A stretch of 64,000 nucleotides of DNA from Turnera subulata. Its lineage: Eukaryota; Streptophyta; Magnoliopsida; Malpighiales; Passifloraceae. Below are positions 23,371-34,276 of this stretch, in pieces; the stretch's first letter is position 1; each line of letters opens with the position of its first letter. The translations under genes and the position numbers were made by a program. A model generated the notes under the pieces. That model searched no databases. It was given only the letters and a program-made list of their open reading frames with translations, and had not been told where the DNA came from. The stretch lies in NCBI GenBank assembly GCA_028386065.3, contig JAKUCV010002001.1, positions 62,001 to 126,000 on the forward strand, given 5' to 3'.

Positions 23371-23628
23371 GTGAAGCAGGTGGCGACAATAGATGTGATA
23401 CAAATGAACAGTGAAGGTAGTAAGGTGACATTCAAAACCTTGCTCACCCCCAAGTACCCAGACAATGTAATTGTCCCATCTGCAATCACCCGAGCCAGGG
23501 TGCCTGCTTCTGTCGAAAGCAATCCTCCATTGTATGTTCCACGTGAAATTCTTCACGACATGACCCCAGATAGAAGAGATAAGTTCACCCCTGGATTTGG
23601 TCAAGTCAAAAAGTATCACAAACTGTAA
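23371..23628 (+). CDS. Small unidentified ORF, possibly a gene fragment
   Basis: This 85-codon frame has ordinary amino-acid composition and no low complexity ([34 protein letters not shown], ending GQVKKYHKL). It lies between the chromovirus LTR and the 3' flank of array copy B. The frame extends upstream of the first ATG without clear homology. I do not recognise it; it could be the last exon of a relocated gene or chance. Confidence 0.3.
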   Translation: MKQVATIDVIQMNSEGSKVTFKTLLTPKYPDNVIVPSAITRARVPASVESNPPLYVPREILHDMTPDRRDKFTPGFGQVKKYHKL

Positions 23629-23639
23629 GCAGCAACTAG

Positions 23640-24465
23640 TAGTGGAAGTATTAGATTTCAGGATTTTATTCTGCAAAATTTACCTTCTAGGACCTCGGCA
23701 GATATGAATGTGATTAGTGCTGAGCCAACATATTGAGGCACAGAGTAAGGGATCATTACATGGAAGCTTAGGATTATGCCTATGCAGACCATAATTTCTG
23801 ATGCTAGTAGAACTTGCCTGCAAACAGGTTATCCAAATTCTTCAGGAAATAAAATTCATTTGACCAATATTCATATATGCTAAATGACTAAGTATAATAT
23901 ACCAGCTGTCTAACAACTACATTGCAAGGTAATTAAGTCGATCCGGATTTCTGTTCAATAAAATTCAACTGTTCTAGAAATGAGCTAAACAGGTATATTC
24001 TAACATTTTGACTTTTTCTTTTCACAGAAACCTTTTTCACTTGCGATACGAAGGTGGTAGCCCTATGCCTGGTAAAATGCTGCATTGCACGTTAGGCTAA
24101 TTAACCCACCCAGGATCATTTATGGCATATCAGTAACTGGATTGATTAGGAACGACTGACAAAAGATGCAGTTTATTAGATCCAACGCAGAACCAATCAA
24201 ACATATTAGCAGAAAGCAGGGAACCAAGAACATTGATGAGAAGAAACAGCATATGGATTTGTTATTGAAGGAACTTAGAAACACACAACATAAGATCTGA
24301 CTACTTATAGGACCCACAGTACATCAACCTGAAAGTTAATGAATCACTGCATTTAACGAAAATCTTGCAAAGAAATACGGTTCGTCTGAACAATGTAAAT
24401 TGGAGTAACAAGCAACCAATTCTCTTGCTTCAACATCTGCAATTTTCTGGCCAAGGTTGCTTTGC
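23640..24465. repeat. 3' flank of copy B
   Basis: From about 23,930 the sequence is colinear with 27,990-28,620 and 61,920-62,570, the corresponding 3' flanks. Shared landmarks are AAGTCGATCCGGATTTCTG near 23,938 and CATTTAACGAAAATCTTGC near 24,351. It is probably 3' UTR and downstream spacer of the minus-strand gene. 23,640-23,930 holds nothing I can identify. Confidence 0.6.
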
Positions 24466-25561
24466 TCAAGCACCATCAGTATTGGTGCTCTCCTGTCCAA
24501 GATCACCAGATGAACTCTTCTCATCAGAATCTCCTTTCTTTCCCTCTTCGGTTTCATCTTCTCTGTCTTTCTTGGTGCTAGTCGAAGGAGGCAAATCCTG
24601 TTCATTAGAGGAGACTTTCTGCTCGAGAACATTGGAAGCACCAGATGATATCTCCTGATCAGAGACCACATTCTTCTTCGCATCACCTTCTGCCTTAGTT
24701 CCCTCTTCAGTTTCTCCTTTTTCTTTCACATCAATTCCTCCTGAAACTTCTTTCTCGCCTCGCTTTGCTTCCTTTAAGTCATCACTGCCTGCAAAGGAGC
24801 CTTCCACCACAAGATCCTCGTTAGTTAAAGCAGATGCCATGCCACTAACGGTTTTCTTCTCCACATCAGATTCTGCTCCCTTCTTTCCCTCTTTGGCTTC
24901 ATCTTCTATGCCTTCTTCATTAGCTTCATTAACACCAACCAAGGCAGTATTGTCTTGTTCCTCCTCTTTCACATGACTGCTTCCTTCGGCTGCAACTTCT
25001 TTTCCGCCTACCAAATTTGTGGGCTTTGCTTCCACCAATCCTCCAACTTTGGTCGAAATAAGTCTTGACCGTAAAACCATCAATGCTGGAGGAGCTATCT
25101 TGCTCAAGATCACCATCAGATGGACCAGAATCCATTCCGCGCGGAAGATACGAAAGAGGGCTACCTAATTCCTTACCCTCAAGAACATCATCCCTCTGTT
25201 TGCCTCCTAGCCCTAGGCATCCACAACACAACTTCCACATTTGCTGAACACAACCCTTATCACCATCTTCAACATCCAAATATCGCTGTGCTTGCTCAAT
25301 CGTTCTTCTGGCTTCAAGACTGTTGAGATTTGCATCAGGTTGCGAGAAGATTGCAAGCAACTCATTCCTCAGCCGCTCTTCATATTTTTGATCGCTCCTC
25401 AGTTGTGCCATCTTCCCTCTCAATGTCCTGGCTTCCCGTTCACTGCTTGCGTTGTTTAATCTCACCGTCAGGCGAGTGATCTTTTGGTCGATGTAACCAA
25501 TCCTATCATTGATTTCAGTCACCAGAGAGGCAATCAGGTTACGGGGTTCAGGTGCAGCCAT
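24466..25561 (-). pseudogene. Acidic tandem-family protein, copy B (frameshifted)
   Basis: The ATG is at 25,561 (MAAPEPRNLIASLVTEINDR). The N-terminal helical half, the KLCCGCLGLGGKQRDD cluster (about 25,200) and the start of the acidic tail (EQDSSSSIDGFTVKT) follow copy E. At about 25,060-25,066 it lacks the equivalent of 63,223-63,484 in E. That 262-bp loss is not a multiple of three, so the downstream frame (KPTNLVGGKEVAAEGSS... to SSSGDLGQESTNTDGA, stop at 24,466) is out of register. It also has one copy of a unit that E carries twice. The first frame ends at 24,929. It could yield a shorter protein of about 210 residues with an abnormal tail. No consensus intron explains the break. Confidence 0.75.
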
Positions 25562-25777
25562 AGTTGCTGAGTCTGGTAACTGTTTGCTATACTAACAAAG
25601 AGTGAAGAGGGGTTTTCTTGGTTGAGAAAGAAAGGGTTTAGCTAGGGAGTCTTTCTTTTTCACTTTTGTTTGCAAAACGGTTTCTTGGGTGCTCTTTTCT
25701 TGATTAATTTGGAGAGAGAATAAAGGGTTGAAAGATTTGAGTGAGGAAGAGAGAGTATGAGAAAATGGGAATGAAGA

Positions 25778-25785
25778 GCGCCAAA
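25778..25785 (-). promoter_or_regulatory. E2F-type site, copy B (core promoter)
   Basis: TTTGGCGC on the minus strand matches the E2F/DP consensus TTTSSCGC. It lies between the TATA box and the inferred transcription start. The same site is at 35,533-35,540 in copy C. Confidence 0.5.
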
Positions 25786-25790
25786 TCCTG

Positions 25791-25800
25791 GGTTTTATAG
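25791..25800 (-). promoter_or_regulatory. TATA box of copy B
   Basis: CTATAAAACC on the minus strand, 230 bp upstream of the ATG. Copy C has TTTAAAAC at the same place. Confidence 0.6.
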
Positions 25801-25893
25801 GCGGTTTGATTCAATTCTGTTATGGTGGTGGTTGAAATAAACTGACGAAAATTCCATTTCTGCCCTTTTACTCCACTTTCCCCTGTAACTGTA

Positions 25894-25905
25894 TTTGGCG
25901 GGAAA
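25894..25905. promoter_or_regulatory. Palindromic E2F-type site, copy B
   Basis: TTTGGCGGGAAA matches the extended E2F consensus on both strands. It lies about 100 bp upstream of the TATA box and is conserved at 35,676-35,687 (copy C) but mutated near 1,032 (copy A). Confidence 0.55.
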
Positions 25906-25910
25906 GGAAC

Positions 25911-27180
25911 CTAACTGCAAAAACTAACTTTTAGCGGACATGAAACATCAGGAACCAACATCCAATAAAAACAAGGTTGATTGTGGACACCTCCTCATGA
26001 TGATCACAATTCACCCTCTTAATTATATCAACTGCTCACTGGTTAGTTTAATGCAGGGAGCATGGGATTTTGTATGGACTCGCTGTATTGTGTCATTACT
26101 GTCAAATAAGGTTTATGCATGTCAAATGTTTTATTCACTTCTGGATCGAATCCCTCTCGTTATCTTATTCTGTTCAGAAACCTTGCAAAATTTCAAGAAG
26201 ATATATAGCATCTTAATTTAACAATCGTGGTTCGATGAGTTATTTGGGCTGGGGCCCAAATTTTAACCCAAAATAGAACAATCTTTGTTCCATCCTACTC
26301 ATCAGAGATTCAGAATTGCTTGAACTTCTCTTGTGGAAAAAAAAAAAAAAATGAAGTATAATCTTTTAAATGTGTAGACTGACTGACCATTCATCATCGT
26401 TTAGCAACGTACACAAGTTTACCATAAAGTAACATCTCCATATCTTTTACAAGAGAAATATATAGGATTGATGTCAACCAAAAAAAGATCAATCATGCAA
26501 TTTCAAAATGTGGGACTTGCAAAAATACAAGTGAATTAATGCAAATGGGAAGCAAATTAATTCAAACCATGAAAATGATGAGCATGACGGAAGAAGGTAA
26601 AAAGGGAAATTCTCATTTGCAAGAAATTCACTGAACCTCGTTGGGTTATTTTTTTGGGGTGGAAATGGGCCAACTAAATTCGTCACTCCCAGACAACTAC
26701 AAGTCACCGCCCCAGCTGCGAGACAAACTACATGTCTCCCATGGTAATCAACTTTTGTTCAGTAAAGGTGTACTGTTATACTTATACCCTTCAGGAATGA
26801 GCTAAACATGCAACTTTTTAACTTTTTTTTTTTTTTCCTTCCTTTGACATGAAGATTTGCATTAAGAAAAAAATAGTAGCACATCAAGTAGGATGCCATG
26901 AAAAAAATGACTGCTCAAGTGTCTAGATACAAATAAGGCAACTTTTTTTGACTTTCAGTAACTATAAAAATTATTTTAGGCAATTAGTTGTACTAATTAT
27001 TATGTTTCCCAACGTACCAATGGCATTTCCACTAATCATTTGGTTGATTTAGAATCAGTTTCATGGCAAAAGAAACAGTTAATTAAACCCAAACAGAATC
27101 AATCAGACATTGACAAATATGAATCAAGATAATTGATGAGAAGAACCAACAATTGTAAATGGATCTATTATATAATGATT
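25911..27180. repeat. Array spacer upstream of copy B (empty sites)
   Basis: This is colinear with 1,030-2,080 plus 17,738-18,043. It lacks the SINE (junction near 26,365) and the Mutator-like element (junction near 26,872) present in that duplicate, so it is close to the ancestral spacer. No gene is supported. Confidence 0.7.
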
Positions 27181-27686
27181 GTACTGGATTTAACGAACAC
27201 CTTCCATTGTAAAATGATTCATCTAAACAATGTGCTGACGCCATAAATTAATATTCAGTGAGGGCTGACGGTCAAGGCCCAGTGGGGTGCTGAGGACCAA
27301 GGAGCCAGTTCAAGGAAAAAGAATGCTATGATCCTTTTAATGTATACACTGTCCATCCTCTACGTGACTTGAATCTCCATCTGTTTTCCCAGCAATCATG
27401 ATCACAGAAGCAAATAAAAAATAAAAAATAAAAATTTACAGAGAATAAAAACCAGATTCTTTTTTATGCTAATAAAACAGATTGTATTGTTGATCCTATA
27501 TATGTCCAGTGCTGCAGGAATGGGTTTGCATGCAGTACTGTAGTGCAACAACAGAGAAAATTCAAAGAAAATTAACTAAACATTGCCATATCCCTCTATT
27601 TTATTCCTGAAATTAGAAAATCCCAACCTCAATATTCTGAAAAGTTGGATTCATCAATGAATTTTATCATCAGGTGGTGCTCTGTA

Positions 27687-27740
<54 letters not shown>

Positions 27741-28627
27741 TGGAATCTTATCTCTTCAATGCTGGTTAATCAATCATAACTGGATGTACAAAAGAAGTGA
27801 TAACCCACATTACTAGTACATTTTATTTATGAAAACCTGCAGTGCTCTATATATACTTTATCTGGCCATGGCTCTAATATCATTTTAAAATCAGTGTCCC
27901 TCAGGATGCAAATGATATGTAAAATGGCCAACTTCTTCTCTCCCTGTCAACCACAGTCATCTATCAGTGTCTCACAACTACATAGCAAGGTAATTAAGTC
28001 GATCCGGATTTCTGTTCAGTGAAACTCAACTATTCTAGAAATGAGCTAAACAGGTATATATATTCTAACTTTTTGACTTTCTCTTTACACAGAAACGATA
28101 TTTGCAATTAATATAAGATTTAGCTGACCAAGAAGCTAGTCATGAGTACTATCAAAAAAAAAAAAAAAGAAGCTAGTCATGAGGAGAAAATGACCTTGAA
28201 ACTTTTTTTGACTTAGCGATACAAAGGTGGTAGTCCTATGACTAGAAACGCAGACTTTCATGCATGGGAAAATGCTGCATAGGCTAATTAACCCACCAAG
28301 GATCATTTATGGCATATCAATAACTGGATTGATAATTAGAAACGAATGACAGAAGATACAGTTTATTAGAACCAACGCAGAACCAATCAAACATAATAAT
28401 AGAAAGCAGAGAACCAAGATCATTGATGAGAAGAAACAGATATGGATTTATTATTGAACGTATAGGACCGATAGTACATCAACCTGAAAGTTAATGTATC
28501 ACTGCATTTAACGAAAATCTTGCAAAGAAATACGGTTCATCTGAACAATGCAAATTGGAGTAACAAGTTATGACTCAAACCAATTCTCTAGCTTCAAAAT
28601 CTGCAATTTTTTGGCCAAGGTTTCTCT
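27181..28627. repeat. Spacer and 3' flank of a lost array copy
   Basis: 27,590-28,620 is colinear with 61,620-62,560, the 3' flank of copy E. At 28,627, just before the expected stop codon of the gene, homology ends, so the coding part of this copy has been deleted. 27,181-27,590 corresponds to 61,240-61,615 in the opposite orientation. No gene is supported. Confidence 0.65.
27689..27738. repeat. (AT)n microsatellite
   Basis: About 25 AT repeats. The paralogous place near 61,695-61,711 has only about 8, so repeat number has changed since the duplication. Confidence 0.95.
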
Positions 28628-29690
28628 TGGATAGCAGTAAGTACCTTTGCTTGCTTGCTTCGGCAACTTTTCACCACACCACAATTCAATTACTTGGTTT
28701 ATCTGGTAGTGGAAAATTTTAATTTGCCATATGTTTGTGGTTGTTTAATGAATGATAAAGTGGTTAATCCTTCTTTTGTTTCCTGTAGCTTGCAAGTAGT
28801 CATATATATTGCAATCCAAATACACACTATGAGCAATTTAGTTTTCACAGGAGGTGAAGGTTTGCGTAATGGAGTATAAGCTTGACATTATTATGAGTAT
28901 CCATCCACTCTAGTGGGGCACTTCCTAAAAAGTATTTGGCAGTTTTCCAAATAATCAAGGTCTCTGCCTCTATATAGAATGGCGAACGCTTTCTAGATGT
29001 ATCTAGAGTTTGTATTCCTATAGGCCATAGACTAGCAAAATTAGTTGTAGATGTTCCTGACTTTCAATTTTGGCCGGAAGAGCCTCTTTCCATTAGTAAC
29101 TTGTTACACCTCCATTTTATTATGTAGTTTGCTATGGTATGAATTTGCTTTTATAAGAGAAAATAAAAAGAGATGTTGCTTGATTAATTAAATTCCTTTG
29201 TAATTGTCCTTAGCCTATATTCATGATCAAGCAGATTGAAAACAAAGATGTATCACAGATTAGTGTAAGCATAGAAATGCTATAGCCATATCTGACAAGA
29301 CATCGCATATTTTTTTATTCCTTTTTTTTTTCTCGGAGAATTCAAAGCCATCTATATTTACTGTTACACTTGGAAAAAATTTAAGGTATTGAATAAATTA
29401 TGAAATATTGCCTATAAAATATAAGTTGTGATAGAATGAGCAATGAACGAATTGTAACCAAATTAAAGCATAAATAATAAATTAAAATTTGATTGATGTC
29501 ATTTTCATATATATTATAGATATCTCATCTTTTTACTACATTTAATTACACAAATTTAAATTATTAATTTCAACAAGTTTTTAGTGGAAATTGTTTCTAA
29601 ATTTATTCTTGCCAAACAAATTTTGTAGTTTTTTATTTTGAAAACAGTTTTCAAATACAAAATTATCCAAACAAAATTTTCCATTATTTT
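28628..29690. other. No supported gene
   Basis: AT-rich, non-repetitive at this scale and without a convincing coding frame or transposon terminus. Short frames on either strand have no recognisable motif. Confidence 0.5.
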
Positions 29691-29759
29691 TAATTTTGAA
29701 AATTATTTTTTGACAATTGTCTTAAAAACAAGGAGCCTCTGTTCCGAGTTACCGCTAAC

Positions 29760-29925
29760 AGTTTCAGTATCACGAAAATCAAGAAGTTTGGGTTGAAGGT
29801 CTTGAAACTCAACCACATCTTGAGGTTGAAGAAGCACTTGTTGAGGCTCGGACTCATGAGGAAAAGGATGGTGAGGATCAGCCTCATGAGGAAGAGGCAC
29901 CCTTTTAAACCACCTCAGGTCGATA
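29760..29925 (+). pseudogene. Degenerate paralogue of the penultimate exon at 52,999-53,115
   Basis: The segment ending KPPQ followed by GTCGATATTTCG resembles the exon end at 53,115 (KPLQ followed by GTAAATATCTCG). Similarity continues into the following intron (CTTTACAAA, CTTTTGTTTCCC). One frame is basic (HILRLKKHLLRLGLMRKR); another is acidic with repeated HEEE and HEEK. The matching final exon is not seen downstream, so this is probably a truncated, decayed duplicate. Exon-level similarity is moderate by eye. Confidence 0.4.
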
Positions 29926-30156
29926 TTTCGCTTTACAAATGCTGTGTTTTTCTTTCCTCTCCATTATTTGCCTCTCATGTCACTTTTGTTTCCCAACTTA
30001 GTAAATAATATGCTAGCATCAGTAGAAACCGGGAAAGAGCGGGAAGGAGTACTTAAAAAGTGTTGCCTTTCTGGAAAAATATCAGAATTCTGCAAATGGT
30101 TGATGATTTTCAGGAAAAAATCCAGAATTCTGAGAACTCACAAAGTTAATTTTTTT

Positions 30157-30614
30157 TGTTACTGTTTCATTGATTTTCTCTCTAATCCTTTTTTATTCTG
30201 TTTTGATCACTCACAGCAAGTCACACAATACAATAATGAAGTGAAAAAAATTCTGTTTTGATCACTCACAGCAAGTCACGCATTACAATAATGAAGTAAA
30301 AAAAAAACAACGTTATTACATTTATTTCGCTTGCATCTTCAAAAAAAAAACCACATACTTATAGGCCTTGGTGGTTACAACAACTTTCTACAGCAATGTG
30401 CAGTAGACCAATAATTTAACAGAGCACTAAGCTGATCTTCTTAGTTTGTTAAACATGAAGCTTCCCAAGAATGATCAGATAACATCACAAATTAAAAAAA
30501 AATTATAATATTTAAAAACACACACAACTTACACACTTGAAATTCTGGTAGAAATAAGCTAAAGGTACCAAACTTGCTACTACAATTTTTAGCAGCTTGA
30601 TCACACGACTAACA
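30157..30614 (-). repeat. 3' LTR of copia element 2
   Basis: The minus-strand purine tract AAGGGGGAG is followed by TGTTAGTCGTGTGATC. The distal end is placed at GAAACAGTAACA (plus TGTTACTG at 30,157) by terminal symmetry. It contains a tandem pair of about 50 bp (CTCACAGCAAGTCAC near 30,210 and 30,265). Without a second LTR the distal boundary is provisional. Confidence 0.55.
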
Positions 30615-32520
30615 CTCCCCCTTACCAAGCTGCTCTTCAATTTTAACAAACTCTTTAACATCTTGAACCTGTTCTTGGGCAGAGGCTTTGTGAACATGTC
30701 TGCGAGTTGTTCTTCAGAACTGCAGAACAAGACCTGGACTTCTCCTTCACTTTCAGCTTCTCTGATCACATGAAACTTTATCTTGAAGTGCCTTGTCCTG
30801 CCATGATCAATTGAATTCTTAATTATAGCAATAGTGGACTGATTGTCAGAGAACAACTCCCTAGGTTCTTCTTGCTCCATCTTCAAGTCCAACATGATTT
30901 TTCTAAACCAAACAACTTGATTTATAGTTGAAGCAGCAACAAGATACTCTACTTCAGCTGTGGATTGAGCAACTACACTTTGCTTCTTGGAACACCATGA
31001 AAATGCATTTGAGCCAAACAAGAAAGCATAACCAGTTGTGCTTTTTATGTCATCTACACTTCCAGCCCAATCACTGTCACTATATACCTTCAATTTTGCA
31101 TCTTTAGTAGAGTTGTAGTGTAAACCAAGATCAGTAGTGCCTTTGACATACCTGAGTACTCTCTTCACTACTGTTGCATGACTCTTCTTTGGTGCATTGA
31201 GGAACCTAGATAGCAAATTGGTTGCAAATAATAAATCAAGACGAGTTGTTGTAAGATACAACAAACTCTCTACACAGTTCCTGAACATCCCAATTTCTGC
31301 ATCTTCTTCATCCTCATTCTTTGCAAGTTTAGTGTTCTGGACTAACGGAGTTGCTATTGATTTGCAAGCATCCATTTGGAATTTTCTTCAAATTTCTTCA
31401 GCATACTTCTTTTGTGAAATCACAATCCCTTCAGTCCACTGCTTCACTTCCATTCCAAGAAAATATTGCATCAATCCTAAATCAGACATCTCAAACTCTT
31501 TCTCCATTTCAGTTTTGAAGACTGAAATTTTGTTATGATCAGCTCTGATAACTAGCATATCATCAACATAGATGGAGAATGTGATCAAATCATCACAAGA
31601 ACTCCCTTTCACATATAAGGTTGCTTCACTTTCACTTCTTTTGAATCCTTGACGTACCAAATAACAATCCATGCGACTGTACCAAGCTCTGGGAGCTTAT
31701 TTCAGTCCATAGAGTGCTTTCTTTAACCTATAAATATAGTCTTCCTTCCCCTCCACAATAAAACCAGCAGGTTGCTCAATGTAAACTTCCTCTTCCAGAA
31801 TTCTATTTAGAAATATAGATTTCACATCTAGATGGAACACTTTCTATTTGTTTTGAGCAGAAATAGCCAAGAGCAATCTGATTATGTCAAGGCGTGCCAC
31901 AGGTGCAAATGTTTCAAGAAAGTCAAGGCCATATTGTTATGCATAGCCTTTGACCACAAGCCTTGCTTTAAACTTGGAAATGGTTCCATCGGGATTCATT
32001 TTTGTGCGAAATACCCATTTGACTCTAATTATCTTCTGATTTCCAGGCCTAGCGACCAATTGCCAAGTTTCATTCTTGTTGATCATGCCTATTTCTTCCT
32101 CTACGGCCTTTTTCCAATGCTCTTGCTTTGTTGCCACTTCATAATAGTGTGACTCTGCTTTTACAAGATTGCACCTCTCATATACCTCAGCAAGTGGTCT
32201 AATCTTTGCTGGAGGTGTATCAGAATCATAATCCTCTTCATTTAGAGGCTGGTCTTCTTGTATTTTAATTGAGTTACATGGATTGTTCTTCATTACTTTC
32301 TTCTCTTTCCAATCCCAATAAGCTTCTTCATCTACTTTGACATCTCTTGTTGTAGTCACCTTCTCATTGTCAACCATGAACATCCTGTGGCCTTTGGATT
32401 GACTACTGTAACCCAGCAGTATCCCTTTTTCAGCTTTAAAGTCCAGCTTCCTTCTCTTTTCTTCAGGAACATGAGCATAGCAAAAGAGAATCAAACACTT
32501 TTAGATGCTTCATAGTTGGT
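30615..32520 (-). pseudogene. Copia element 2 RT and RNase H (broken)
   Basis: Motifs in order on the minus strand: CYAHVPEEKRRKLDFKAEKGI (about 32,490-32,420), WVFRTKMNPDG (about 32,010), APRAWYSRMDC with a preceding stop near 31,700, YVDDMLVI (about 31,560), LLYLTTTRLDLLFA, SDSDWAGSVDD and KPLPKNRF. The YVDD catalytic motif is intact. Stops or frameshifts near 31,936, 31,700 and 31,386 break the frame. Confidence 0.8.
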
Positions 32521-32548
32521 TTCTGTCCAAACCAAGCTTCTATGGATA

Positions 32549-34276
32549 TGTCTTTATCTATGGATTGATGAGATGATTCGATTCTTGGATGACATATATT
32601 TGTAATTTAATAGAGGATTAATATTTTTATTATTTTCAGATTTTTGATATATTTAACTTGGAATTATTGAAATGATTTAATTCTGAGTTAGGATATTTAA
32701 AGGTTTGAAATCAATAAAAGGTGAGTATTTAGTTATCTTAGACTTTTTATTTATTTTGGACCCATTTTTGAGTTTAAAATGAGTTAGAAGCTTGGACTTA
32801 TTGAATATGGATCCTTCAGCAATGTTGGCCCATCAAAAACACTAAATTCAGAGGCCCTTTAGTCTGAATTTCGTCTAGAAATTCGGATTAAATTGTTTCT
32901 ATAATTGTTTTTGGTGTTTATGGTATATAGAGTGCAGTGAGGAGGAGGAAAACTAAATTAGAAAGAAGGGGAGTGGGTAGGCTACAAGTTAGGAGGATCT
33001 CTAGAGTTTAAAACAGGCAAAATACCAGTTAAGAAGGGCGTGGGAATCAACTAGGACCGGAATAATGAAGATCGAAATCGGAAAGGAAAGAACGGGAAAG
33101 GAAACCGCCATGTCTGCTGGCACCTGGCAGGCTTGGAAGGATGACCGCCGGCACTTGGCAGACATCGCGAGATGACCACCTGTGCTCGGTAGGCATCGCT
33201 CCCAGTTTTGGCAGTTTTCCGATCTTTTCCTTTTTGCTTGATCCAGGGTGTCTACCATTGGATCTAGGGGTTCAATTCTGACCTTTAGATCAACACCACG
33301 TCCAGACCCTCAAAGCACTATAAATAGGACCCCCCATTCACCCTCAAACTCACCAATTCTCTCCCTTCTCCCTCTATACACACACAAGCTTAGGTGCTTG
33401 GGAAATTTCTCTATTTCCAAGCTTAGGAACCCTTTCAAGGGTCGAAATTCTGGAGGAATTTTTTGGAATGGAGTAGCAAGGAGTCAGTAGCTGCAGTAGG
33501 TCAAGAAGAGAAGAGGAAAGAGGCGGATTCAAGCAAATCGTTGGAGAAGAAGTGCTAAACCCGAGAGGAAGGTTCCAGTGGAAGCAGTCTCAGTATTTTG
33601 GCAATACCTGGAGTTGTAGACGTTGGTTTGCTGCGATTTTGGTGTCCCTAGAAAGCTGAGAAGTAGCTCTACAAATTTTTTTTTTAAGCCAAACACCATT
33701 TCGGCCTCTTTCTATCCCGAATTTCCTATTGAATCTCTGCCAAAATTCTGTTGTAAAGTGGTAAGCGCACGGGAGCTAGAGGAGGGCTACAAGAGGTAAC
33801 TCGTTCTGATTTTCTTGGTTGATTGCTGCTATTGTGACATGATGATGCTGTTGATGTGATTGTTATGTGATGCATGTAAGAACTACCTGAGCTTTGAACC
33901 CATGATAGGGGTTACGTAGGCAGTTTCTAGTGGATTGAAATGCAAGAACAATTGTTTATTTATTTTCTGTTTTATCTTTCAATTTCTATTTTATTTTTAT
34001 TTTGTTTTGTTTGTGCAAGGCATATATTTATCTTTAATTGCACGTGATCTCGCCCCAACATGGATGGGTGCCTAACACCTTCCCATCCGTCACAAACCCC
34101 GGGTCCATGTCTTTGGTTCACTATCGGTTGCCTTATGGAGTCATTGGTTGCCGAAGGAAGGTTTTTTCTTGAATTTTGTCCTTCAAAAAAATTCAAGTGG
34201 CGACTCCAAAGACATAGATGACGGTTAAGAAGAAGGTATTGAATATGCCTAATGAATTTTGGGTCGGGTATTCACA
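32549..34276 (+). mobile_element. Tat/Ogre-like LTR insertion in copia element 2
   Basis: The insert separates two halves of the copia integrase. It has a TATA box TATAAATA (33,319-33,326) and GGTTACGTAGGCAG (33,910-33,923), common in Tat/Ogre LTRs. Near 34,198 AGTGGCGACTCC resembles the tRNA-Arg primer-binding site of that group. About 70 further bp follow before the copia sequence resumes. The ends are approximate; candidate flanks GGATA and GGAGT match only at three of five bases, so no convincing TSD was found. Confidence 0.5.
33319..33326 (+). promoter_or_regulatory. TATA box in the Tat/Ogre-like LTR
   Basis: TATAAATA in an LTR context followed by a CT-rich tract (33,355-33,380). Confidence 0.5.

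Larger units (their letters stand above)
25562..25910 (-). promoter_or_regulatory. Promoter and leader of copy B
   Basis: The block is homologous to those upstream of copies A and C. On the minus strand it contains TTTCCCGCCAAA, then the TATA box CTATAAAACC (25,800-25,791) about 230 bp before the ATG. TTTGGCGC follows directly downstream, then a pyrimidine-rich tract. Spacing suggests transcription start near 25,765. Confidence 0.65.

Noticed and set aside
25060..25070. An intron to explain the frame break in copy B
   Set aside because: The break coincides with a simple absence of sequence relative to copy E and no convincing donor and acceptor restore the frame.
24365..25459. Plus-strand Ser/Leu-rich frames opposite array copy B
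   Set aside because: Complement of the Glu/Lys-rich minus-strand frame; the same shadows appear opposite copies A, D and E.
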